5,420 nucleotides of DNA from an uncultured Dorea sp. Lineage in GTDB: Bacteria > Bacillota > Clostridia > Lachnospirales > Lachnospiraceae. Position numbers and translations under genes: made by a program. How positions within the stretch are numbered: the stretch's first letter is position 1; each line of letters begins with the position of its first letter. Location: contig CAJTUQ010000123.1 of the NCBI GenBank assembly GCA_910579335.1, positions 1 to 5,420 on the forward strand. Reading direction: 5' to 3'. A model generated the notes under the pieces. It did not search any database. It was not told the DNA's origin and saw only the letters and a program-made list of their open reading frames with translations. Of this stretch, positions 1-5,420 are shown one piece after another.

Positions 1-395
1 CTTCATTTTTGAATCAATATGAAATCTCAGATTTAGAAAACGCATTGAAACTGTACCGCAGTACACACCAAACCTACGTGTGCAAGACAAAGCACTCGAT
101 ATCCCGACTCAATATCTATGACATCTGCTATCTGGAAATCCAAAAGCATAATATCGCTGTCCACACTCAAAACGAAATATATCATAAATACGGCTCATTG
201 ACTAATGAGCTGAAACTCCTATCCCCTTATGGATTCCTCAAATGCTCTAAAAGCTGCATTGTATCAGTCAGAAAAATTCAATCTATACAAAATAATGATA
301 TCGTTCTCCTTAACGGTGCAAGGATACACATGAGCCGCAAATATTCTTCCAATATTCTCATCGCCTTTTCTCAAAACAAATCCTACAAAGCGTAG
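1..395 (+). CDS. LytTR-family response regulator, C-terminal part (5' end outside window)
   Basis: The reading frame is already open at the left edge: codons for Ser-Phe precede the TTG at 9, so that TTG is probably an internal Leu rather than the start. The visible ~130 residues hold a complete LytTR DNA-binding domain. It begins at YVCKTKHSISRLNIYDICYL (about residues 23-42 from the TTG), continues with the H-N-I-A-V-H-T strand, then GFLKCSKSCIVSVRKIQSI (the family's F-x-R-x-H-K-S-Y-I-V-N block), and ends with LLNGARIHMSRKY. The preceding helix EISDLENALKLY resembles the last helix of a receiver domain, so the full protein is probably a LytR/AgrA-type two-component regulator; this is inferred because the receiver is not in the window. 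Such proteins bind promoter repeats and often control peptide-signalling, bacteriocin or cell-surface genes. Its target and partner kinase cannot be seen. The gene ends with TAG and converges on the secreted-protein gene. Confidence 0.85.
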   Translation, partial: SFLNQYEISDLENALKLYRSTHQTYVCKTKHSISRLNIYDICYLEIQKHNIAVHTQNEIYHKYGSLTNELKLLSPYGFLKCSKSCIVSVRKIQSIQNNDIVLLNGARIHMSRKYSSNILIAFSQNKSYKA

Positions 396-408
396 ACCCG
401 CCCGCCCC

Positions 409-443
409 ATAAAAACAGGCTTGCCGTAATTTGCCGGCAAGCC
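409..443 (-). terminator. Rho-independent terminator, shared by two convergent genes
   Basis: A perfect 9-bp stem (GGCTTGCCG at 418-426 with CGGCAAGCC at 435-443) encloses an 8-nt loop. On the minus strand the stem is followed by TGTTTTTATG, so it should terminate the secreted-protein gene, whose stop is 19 nt upstream. On the plus strand it lies about 22 nt past the regulator's TAG but is followed only by a mixed AT tract, so termination in that direction is probably weaker. Confidence 0.8.
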
Positions 444-462
444 GTAAATATCCCTTTATTCA

Positions 463-1359
463 TTAATAATAATATCTAACCTTATCAACGCTTCCTCCGC
501 TCTCCCTTTCATTACCGGCAAAATACATTCTGCCTGAGCTGGCAAAATCAACACCCTCCATTTCAAACAGACTATAGCTGGCAGAAGGCCTATCAAGATT
601 AATTGTCTTAGTATATGTCAACCCGGTATATTTTCCGCCGGTACTCTTTATCAACTTGTATTTTACAACCCGATTAGAATGACATGTCTTAGAACCGTCT
701 GATTGTACTACCTTTTTTGATGTAACAAGGAATACATATTCTCCATTTGAATCTTTTTTATATCCGATATCCTGTCTTGCATCATACGAATCCGCTATAT
801 CACTTGTACTAAATATATGATCCTCTCTTGCAACCTTTTCAGTCTTATTAAATTTATACAAGCCAAAGCTATAATTTCCCCCACTATTTCTTGTCCGTAC
901 AATAAAATTTCCATTTCCCGCACTCGCAATCCCTACAGCATCTTTGTTAAGCGTACTTCGATTATTATCAATCATTTTGCAAGTAATTCTATGATCCATT
1001 GTCCCATCAGAATTCAATTTCACTAAAAAAATTCTATTTTCGCAAGCCACAACATACAAATATGAATTATAATATGTTATGCCATTTGGATGATCCGGTT
1101 TGGCAATGTTAAATCCCTCCTTCCACAGATAATATTGCTGCTTCAGCTGCTTGTTAACAAACAGCTGAATTACAGTGGCACTCTCGGAAGTTTTCAATAC
1201 ATAAATCCTATTATCATTTTCACCAAATGTCATTCCCTGTGTATTGCCTGATTTTTCAATATCAAAATAAACCGCTTGAGCCGCTTCTGCTGTAAAAGGG
1301 AAATACAGCAATATATTCAATATCAATATTACAGCAATTATAAATCGTATCTTTTTCAT
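463..1359 (-). CDS. Secreted protein of unknown function, probable beta-propeller
   Basis: The 298-residue product starts with a classical signal peptide: MKKIR, then a hydrophobic core at residues 6-22, then a TAEAAQA cleavage region near 23-29. It has no lipobox, LPXTG or later membrane segment, so it is predicted to be released outside the cell. The mature part has about five spaced blocks of the form x-G-[IM]-x(4-8)-[YF]-[VIF], near residues 41-56 (QGMTFGENDNRIYVLK), 92-105 (NGITYYNSYLYVVA), 142-156, 197-213 and 267-283 (EGVDFASSGRMYFAGN). Such repeats are typical of beta-propeller blades. No catalytic motif is visible. A distant resemblance to helveticin-J-like bacteriocin propellers is possible but rests only on the final EGVDF...YFAGN block. 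The ATG is well supported by AAGGAGG at 1366-1372 with a 6-nt spacer. It ends with TAA before the shared hairpin and appears to be a single-gene transcript. Confidence 0.85.
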   Translation of the reverse strand: MKKIRFIIAVILILNILLYFPFTAEAAQAVYFDIEKSGNTQGMTFGENDNRIYVLKTSESATVIQLFVNKQLKQQYYLWKEGFNIAKPDHPNGITYYNSYLYVVACENRIFLVKLNSDGTMDHRITCKMIDNNRSTLNKDAVGIASAGNGNFIVRTRNSGGNYSFGLYKFNKTEKVAREDHIFSTSDIADSYDARQDIGYKKDSNGEYVFLVTSKKVVQSDGSKTCHSNRVVKYKLIKSTGGKYTGLTYTKTINLDRPSASYSLFEMEGVDFASSGRMYFAGNERESGGSVDKVRYYY

Positions 1360-1395
1360 AGTAAGCCTCCTTCTTTTATTTATAATTCTCTTTCA

Positions 1396-1424
1396 ATTAT
1401 ACAACTCCCTCTATTGACAAACAA
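1396..1424 (-). promoter_or_regulatory. Predicted sigma-A-type promoter of the secreted-protein gene
   Basis: On the minus strand a perfect TATAAT (1396-1401) is preceded by a 17-nt spacer and TTGTTT (1419-1424), which keeps the TTG of the -35 consensus. Transcription would start near 1388-1390, leaving a leader of about 30 nt that contains the strong AAGGAGG. The -35 is imperfect, so an activator could contribute. The local sequence 1413-1432 has loose dyad symmetry (ATTGA...TCAAT), but no operator can be assigned. Confidence 0.6.
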
Positions 1425-1546
1425 TTCTCAATACATATTGACGCATCACGTTATGTATCCTCTACCGCATAGCAGGAATTATATTAAAATTTCCATAAAG
1501 TACAAAACCAGATAAGGAGAAAACTCATAATTATACACAAGAAAAA

Positions 1547-1677
1547 ATGAGCAAAAAAGGAGATTTGCATCCTTTTTAATCGCCGTTATGGCTGGTGTGG
1601 CTTGCCACTGCATCATCAAATGGTTAGACGGTGAAGACAAGAGCACAGATAGCCTAGCGAGTGCTTTGCCACTATAA
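1547..1677 (+). pseudogene. Frameshifted small membrane peptide, Fst-like toxin candidate
   Basis: From the ATG at 1547 the frame reads MSKKGDLHPF and stops. One extra A in the A6 run at 1553-1558 would make it read MSKKRRFASFLIAVMAGV and continue without a stop to TAA at 1675-1677, giving 43 residues. The restored peptide has a basic N-terminus, one hydrophobic helix (about residues 7-24, FASFLIAVMAGVACHCII), a KWLDGEDK boundary and a polar tail. This layout matches small one-helix membrane peptides of Firmicutes, including Fst-like type I toxins that end their helix with W-L-D-x-x-D. Family membership is inferred from layout only. The downstream part also has its own ATG (1588, 29 residues) in the same frame, but without a ribosome binding site. 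The SD before 1547 is weak; AAGGAG at 1514-1519 is too far upstream. It could be a decayed gene, a sequencing error in the A-run, or a recoded gene. Confidence 0.4.
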
Positions 1678-1688
1678 AAGAAAAGAAG

Positions 1689-1724
1689 AATCCCCGGACT
1701 GTGGTACAACGCAGTTCGGGGATT
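1689..1724 (-). terminator. Strong bidirectional hairpin terminator
   Basis: A 13-bp stem with one G-U pair (AATCCCCGGACTG at 1689-1701 with CAGTTCGGGGATT at 1712-1724) encloses a 10-nt loop. On the minus strand it starts 9 nt after the YdeI-family stop and is followed by the pyrimidine-rich TTCTTTTCTTTTA, fitting termination of that gene. On the plus strand it lies 12 nt after the stop of the small broken ORF, so it could also end that transcript, though only a short T tract follows there. Confidence 0.8.
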
Positions 1725-1732
1725 TCAATATG

Positions 1733-2293
1733 CTACATCGGCTTTAAATTTCTATTAAGCCTATCCACCATCCAGGCGATTCTCTTTTCCCGTCCGACAT
1801 CTGTCTTTGCATCCAAATACGCCCGTGTATATGTTTTCTTTACGGATAGGGACATGGCCAAAAAATTTGTATAGGCTGGTTCATGGCCTTTCAAAAGTTC
1901 AGATATACCGGCAATCTGTTCCTCTGTAACCGCCGAAGGCTTGGGAGCGGACCATTGGCCGTTTTCTTTGGCCTCCTCTATCTTCTTTCTGCCAAAATCA
2001 GTCATAAGCCCCCGTTCTTCAAGGCTTTTAACCAACGCCTTATTCTTCTCAGACCATTTGCTCTTCTCCCTGCGCATAGAAAAATATTTCTTATAAGTTT
2101 TATCGTCAATGCTTTTCATCTGTCCGTCAATCCATCCAAAGCAGAGAGCTTCTTCAAGCGCTTCTCCTGCTTTTATTGTTTTCGGTCCGCCGGCTTTGCC
2201 AAATAATAGCCAAACTCCTTCCTTTGACAGGCAGTTCTCAAAAAGCCACCCTCTAAACTCCTCTCTGTCAGCAAATACCAATTCATCACTCAT
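1733..2293 (-). CDS. YdeI/OmpD-associated (OmdA) family protein
   Basis: The 186-residue soluble protein matches the YdeI-like family along its whole length, which is typical for the family. Recognisable blocks are EALCFGWIDGQ (residues 48-58), the K-Y-F-S-M-R-R-E-K-S-K-W-S segment (69-81), GLMTDFGRKKIEEAKENGQW (95-114), and a C-terminal helical OmdA-type region (about 140-179) with S-L-S-V-K-K-T-Y and E-K-R-I-A-W-M-V. Family members are described as bacteriocin-protection or OmpD-associated proteins, but their biochemical activity is not established, and the outer-membrane link cannot apply in a Gram-positive host. There is no signal peptide or membrane segment. The ATG is set by AAAGGAG at 2303-2309 with a 9-nt spacer. 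It lies 53 nt downstream of the methyltransferase C-terminal segment on the same strand with no terminator between, so cotranscription is possible. It stops with TAG just before a strong hairpin. Confidence 0.88.
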   Translation of the reverse strand: MSDELVFADREEFRGWLFENCLSKEGVWLLFGKAGGPKTIKAGEALEEALCFGWIDGQMKSIDDKTYKKYFSMRREKSKWSEKNKALVKSLEERGLMTDFGRKKIEEAKENGQWSAPKPSAVTEEQIAGISELLKGHEPAYTNFLAMSLSVKKTYTRAYLDAKTDVGREKRIAWMVDRLNRNLKPM

Positions 2294-2346
2294 CTTGCGT
2301 CACTCCTTTCACACGCCCGGCCAGCTTTTGAATGTTAATTTCTCAT

Positions 2347-3096
2347 CTAAGAAAACAGCTTATGCACCTTTTTATCCAGTTCCTCTTCCAGTGAAGAAAT
2401 ATCCTCTTTTCCAGCCGTATTCCTCATTTTCACATGAATATTCTTTGAAATACCCGCAATATTGGCATGTATGGAATTACCAGAATCATATTGCGGAATT
2501 GCTATATATTTTAAGACGTCAATACCTCTGTTCGTAGAAATCGCATAGCCGTCTACCACCTCAATGACGCTTGGTGAATTTATGATGCCGCATACAAAGT
2601 AAGCTTCCATCTCCTCATACACATCAAGCATCAACACTTTTGAATCGACAACTACCGGCTTGTCCTCCGCAAACAATTCCCGGTCTGCATCCGGTATTGA
2701 CTCAAAGTATGTTGAAACTACTACCGCCGACATGCTGCCTGTCTGCTCTTTCCACAAAACTTTATATGGAGAATACGTATAGGTTCCAACATTATCCAAT
2801 CTATAGAAGGGCTGCTTATTTTTGTCAAAAAACTTCCCGTTTTGTATTCTTGTATCCAACAGCTCATCATGGTAATAAGAAAGCCATTGAAACGTTTCCG
2901 GCGCTTCTTTCGCTAATATTTTCTCTGGTATTCCATACTTATATTCGGCTGTGTGGGGAACCAGCATAAATTCATTTGACTTCACTATCCAGCGCGCAAT
3001 ATTCCTTCCTCCAAGCATCGGGTATACATACGCTTCTTCAATACAGCCCTTATGAGCCCCTTTACTGAGTATATCCAAACGTCTCTGCCTTGACAT
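2347..3096 (-). CDS. C-terminal target-recognition segment of a split N6-adenine methyltransferase
   Basis: This 249-residue ORF looks like the specificity (TaqI-like C-terminal/TRD) region of Eco57I-type enzymes rather than an independent protein. Near its start it has VYPMLGGRNIARW (residues 24-36), followed by NEFMLVPHT, a P-E-K-I-L stretch, SPYKVLWKE (99-107), and a late AYFVCGIINSPSVIEVV...STNRGIDVLKYIAIPQYD block (about 155-194). The last pattern (a helix ending in NSP, then a strand ending in IP) is typical of DNA-recognition domains of these methyltransferases and of type I S subunits. It ends in a charged helix (SSLEEELDKKVHKLFS) and TAG. The ATG at 3096 has no plausible ribosome binding site. 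The frame stays open upstream for 28 more codons to the TGA at 3181-3183, in phase with the methyltransferase. It is therefore best read as the 3' part of the same gene, expressed separately only if translation restarts. Confidence 0.75.
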   Translation of the reverse strand: MSRQRRLDILSKGAHKGCIEEAYVYPMLGGRNIARWIVKSNEFMLVPHTAEYKYGIPEKILAKEAPETFQWLSYYHDELLDTRIQNGKFFDKNKQPFYRLDNVGTYTYSPYKVLWKEQTGSMSAVVVSTYFESIPDADRELFAEDKPVVVDSKVLMLDVYEEMEAYFVCGIINSPSVIEVVDGYAISTNRGIDVLKYIAIPQYDSGNSIHANIAGISKNIHVKMRNTAGKEDISSLEEELDKKVHKLFS

Positions 3097-3180
3097 GTCA
3101 TTTACAATGTTTAAATAGCCCTCTCTCGCTTTCCTTGGGCGGGTTAAAATATATACGCCCTTTGCTCCCGCAGGTTCTAT

Positions 3181-3183
3181 TCA
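3181..3183 (-). other. In-frame TGA interrupting the methyltransferase gene
   Basis: The codons run ...VYKGRK, TGA, IEPAGAKGVYILTRPRKA... and continue for 28 codons to the ATG at 3096, then 248 more, all in one frame. No base insertion or deletion is needed to join the halves; a single-base change (GGA to TGA, CGA to TGA or TGG to TGA) is enough. The residues just after the TGA are well formed (a strand-like GVYIL followed by TRPRK), as expected for true coding sequence. The other complete genes here use TAA or TAG as stops and have no internal TGA, so a TGA-reassigned genetic code is not supported. Confidence 0.8.
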
Positions 3184-5420
3184 CTTTCTCCCCTTATACA
3201 CCCGGACCGCTTTTGGATTCAGCACATTATCTGCAAAAGCCATGTCCCTGAGAGTAAGCCATGACGACTGCGCATCCGCTTTATCTACCGGCTGGGCCAA
3301 ATAATCCTCATATTCTACTATATCTGATACATAGTTCCAGCTGGCATGAGAATCTATCTTACTCTTTCGCCCAATCTGTTTGTAAAGTCTATATTTATCC
3401 ATTGGGTAAGTCATTGCCGCGCCTTTTCCAAATTTAATTGCGACAGTCGGAATTGTAAATAAACTCACGCCGGAAAAGTCGTGCACCTCTTCGACCTTAA
3501 AAGGGATGCTCTGATTATTTCGTATGATACCGAACTTTCTGAACCCCTCTCCGCCTTTGGTCGACTTTAAAAACGAAGCCGGGAGCAGAAAAACCATTGT
3601 TCCGCCAACCTTTAGATATTGGTCTACAGAAACATAGGTTACCGCCATGCCAAAATCATCATGCGTCGTCTTTTTATCATACGCACTCTTTTCAAAAATG
3701 CCGTAGCTCTGCCATATGGAAAGCGTACCGGCACGATAGCTTTTACTCATAGCCTTCCATGCAATCCAGGGAGGATTGCCCACAACATAGTCGAATTTAT
3801 CACTAATCATAACAGGTGCAAAGCTGTTTTTGAAAATAATAGGCCAAAACGAATCTTTACCGGCACGGTGCAGGACGCTCAGCTTAGAGAAAAGCGCTTT
3901 TACAACCGGAATATCTTTCTCAGAAATCAAACATTTGCCAAGTGCCAGATTTTCAAAAATCTCATAGCTGCACCTGTCGTCTATAGACCGGCTTAAAAGC
4001 TTTAAAAATTCATTGCCTTCGGCAAAAGAATCAAATTTAGGAATCTCAATATCTCCTACTGTTGTCCCCAGCTTTAGCGTATCATCATTTTCCTCAGAAT
4101 AGACCACCGGAGCCAATATTGAATCTGCAATAAATACAGGAATACTTACAGACTCTCCAAATTCTTCATCACAATTATCAAAAAATGCTGAAAACATGAT
4201 TAATATATAATTTGCTTTCGCCGAAACAACAGATATCGGATTTATATCAAACCCGATAACATTATGCGTGATTTTAACAATGTCCGACTTCGTGAGTATT
4301 CCGCCTTTCTGCTGAATAATTCTTTTTATTGACTGTGTTAAAAACGGCCCGGAACCGGCCGTCGGGTCTATCAGCTTTTTATCAATGCCGCCGTTATACC
4401 CGGCCATATCTAATGCATGCTCGACAATCCAGTCCGGCGAAAAATACTCTCCCATCAAATGCCGCATTTCCTGGGGAATCAGCCCCATATATACTTCCTG
4501 CAGAATATCCTGCACATTTTCAGGCCGCAGCACAAACGTACTAAGATTAAATTTATTTACTACGGCTGCGGTTTCATTTATCAGAGCTACATCAAAACTT
4601 GATTCCGGAGAAGCAATATCCGCGGTAAATGTAAACCACTCTAAGAAATGTGATTCAAAAAAATTATTTACAAGCCTGCTGCTGTCGTCTGTGTCCCCAT
4701 CAAACAGTCTGTTAATCTCATCCTTTGTAAATTCCCGTCGGGTAGTAAACATCGGGTCAACAAGCTGCGCTAAAAATGAATATACCAAAAGCTTCAGAAA
4801 GATATTAAAAAATGTCTGCATCGAAAACAAATAGCGTTTACTGTCAATCTCCCGGCTGCCGTCTATTCCGTACATTTCCCGTATTTTCGAAGATACCTCC
4901 GTAAAATCAGTCGCTTCCTCATCTTCTCCGTACATGGTTCCAAACACTCTGTCCCATTCATCATACAATGTCTTTACGCGGCTGTTAAAATTGCCTGAAG
5001 GATTCAAGTTATCTTCCAGTGCAGCATATATCACAGAGATACTATTTCTGACATAATCACTTTTCGGATGAATCACAGCGCACAACGTCTGTTTGGACAG
5101 GGACATCTTATCCGTCTGCTTCAACAGCAAAACCAGTCTCTTAAGGCCCGTCTGAAAATCCTTTTCTTCATAAATAAACCTAAGATTTAAAGGCTCACTG
5201 ACGTCTACCTTTACCTTTCTTGTATTAAGCTGTTCTTTTTGCGGGGAAGGAATAAATCTCGCAAAAAGAAACTTTTGCCCATCAAACCCGACGCCGATTC
5301 CAGAAAGAATTTTCTTTATTTTAGTATCTATATCATCCTTACCGTCAATATCCGCATTGCTTATGATATAATCATACAGCCCATGATCTGTACCGTCTCT
5401 CCCGTACAGCGCTTCCTTTA
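3181..5420 (-). CDS. Eco57I-like N6-adenine DNA methyltransferase, truncated by an in-frame TGA and open at the right edge
   Basis: The frame is open from the right edge to TGA at 3181, about 745 residues, with no ATG, GTG or TTG before the TTG at 5130; that TTG lies inside the continuous frame, so the true start is outside the window. An N-terminal helical region comes first (IIS...DTKIKKILSGIGVGFDGQKF and onward). The methyltransferase core follows. A pre-motif MGEYFSPDW is at 4429-4455, the S-adenosylmethionine loop motif I DPTAGSGPFL at 4339-4368, and the acidic GFDINP strand at 4237-4254. The catalytic motif IV NPPW is at 3766-3777 (context VVGNPPWIAW). A later GGTMVFLLPASFLKS strand fits motif VI and beyond. 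These features define a gamma-type N6-adenine methyltransferase that transfers a methyl group from S-adenosylmethionine to adenine in DNA. No PD-(D/E)xK nuclease motif was recognised in the visible part. It could be type IIG, a stand-alone modification enzyme, or part of a larger defence locus to the right. All core motifs are intact, but the specificity region is cut off by the TGA. Confidence 0.9.
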   Translation of the reverse strand, partial: KEALYGRDGTDHGLYDYIISNADIDGKDDIDTKIKKILSGIGVGFDGQKFLFARFIPSPQKEQLNTRKVKVDVSEPLNLRFIYEEKDFQTGLKRLVLLLKQTDKMSLSKQTLCAVIHPKSDYVRNSISVIYAALEDNLNPSGNFNSRVKTLYDEWDRVFGTMYGEDEEATDFTEVSSKIREMYGIDGSREIDSKRYLFSMQTFFNIFLKLLVYSFLAQLVDPMFTTRREFTKDEINRLFDGDTDDSSRLVNNFFESHFLEWFTFTADIASPESSFDVALINETAAVVNKFNLSTFVLRPENVQDILQEVYMGLIPQEMRHLMGEYFSPDWIVEHALDMAGYNGGIDKKLIDPTAGSGPFLTQSIKRIIQQKGGILTKSDIVKITHNVIGFDINPISVVSAKANYILIMFSAFFDNCDEEFGESVSIPVFIADSILAPVVYSEENDDTLKLGTTVGDIEIPKFDSFAEGNEFLKLLSRSIDDRCSYEIFENLALGKCLISEKDIPVVKALFSKLSVLHRAGKDSFWPIIFKNSFAPVMISDKFDYVVGNPPWIAWKAMSKSYRAGTLSIWQSYGIFEKSAYDKKTTHDDFGMAVTYVSVDQYLKVGGTMVFLLPASFLKSTKGGEGFRKFGIIRNNQSIPFKVEEVHDFSGVSLFTIPTVAIKFGKGAAMTYPMDKYRLYKQIGRKSKIDSHASWNYVSDIVEYEDYLAQPVDKADAQSSWLTLRDMAFADNVLNPKAVRVYKGRK

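Larger units (their letters stand above)
1360..1732. other. Gene-poor intergenic stretch between two minus-strand genes
   Basis: This 373-nt stretch holds the leader and promoter of the secreted-protein gene, a putative broken small plus-strand ORF, and a strong hairpin just before the YdeI-family gene's stop. A consensus TTGACA occurs on the plus strand at 1414-1419, but no good -10 lies at the right distance (TATTGA after 16 nt is the best). A well-formed AAGGAG at 1514-1519 is not followed by a start codon at a normal distance. The 76-residue minus-strand ORF across 1479-1709 looks like a shadow: it runs through the hairpin, has no ribosome binding site, and has composition typical of an antisense reading. 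Confidence 0.6.

Noticed and set aside
1413..1443. Repeated ATTGAC at 1413 and 1437 as possible LytTR-regulator binding sites.
   Set aside because: Two 6-bp matches in AT-rich DNA with 24-nt spacing do not match the usual 9-bp LytTR repeats closely enough.
1479..1709. A 76-residue minus-strand ORF.
   Set aside because: It overlaps the terminator hairpin, lacks a ribosome binding site, and is antisense to the better-supported small membrane-peptide sequence.
1883..2537. Plus-strand ORFs of 107 and 142 residues opposite the YdeI-family gene and the TRD segment.
   Set aside because: They are antisense to well-supported genes, overlap each other in different frames, and show no recognisable domain.
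3091..3100. 10-bp palindrome TGACATGTCA at the start of the TRD ORF.
   Set aside because: It lies inside coding sequence of the continuous frame, has no partner site or promoter nearby, and is short enough to be chance.
3155..3183. Selenocysteine insertion at the TGA, with a small hairpin (TGC-GGGA-GCA) about 11 nt downstream.
   Set aside because: The stem is only 3 bp, extended by a bulged CC/GG. The position lies between the methyltransferase core and the TRD, where no redox residue is expected.
3619..4834. Several plus-strand ORFs (up to 149 residues) opposite the methyltransferase.
   Set aside because: The opposite strand encodes conserved methyltransferase motifs through the same region; these are shadow frames.
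2347..5420. A genetic code in which TGA is a sense codon (for example Gly or Trp).
   Set aside because: The other long genes in the window contain no in-frame TGA, which would be expected if TGA were commonly read as an amino acid.

Overview
The window looks like chromosomal DNA from a low-to-moderate-GC Firmicute, most likely a Clostridia/Lachnospiraceae-type bacterium. This is an inference from four things: AAGGAG-type ribosome binding sites, a LytTR-family regulator, a classical Gram-positive secretion signal, and AT-rich intergenic DNA with compact hairpin terminators. No rRNA, tRNA, IS element or CRISPR array was found.

Left part (1-1430). The 3' end of a LytTR-type response regulator enters from the left edge on the + strand. 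It converges on a minus-strand gene for a secreted, probably beta-propeller protein, and a GC-rich hairpin lies between the two stops. The secreted-protein gene has its own good promoter (TATAAT, 17-nt spacer) and ribosome binding site, so it is probably monocistronic.

Middle (1430-1732). No conventional gene is present. The + strand carries the remains, or a recoded form, of a ~43-residue one-helix membrane peptide ending in a WLDGEDK-type tail, reminiscent of Fst-like type I toxins. It is split by what looks like one missing A in an A6 run. It is followed by a strong bidirectional hairpin that also terminates the next minus-strand gene.

Right part (1733-5420), all minus strand. In transcription order (right to left) there is a very large Eco57I-like N6-adenine DNA methyltransferase open to the right edge, then its target-recognition-like C-terminal part, then a YdeI/OmdA-family protein. 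The methyltransferase has motif I DPTAGSGPF and motif IV NPPW. Its reading frame is cut by one in-frame TGA at 3181-3183. The 28 codons after the TGA and the following 249-residue ORF are in exactly the same frame without another stop, so the two ORFs are one ~1,020+ residue enzyme interrupted by a nonsense codon. This probably inactivates or separates the specificity domain of a restriction-modification or related defence enzyme, and it is the most notable observation in the window.
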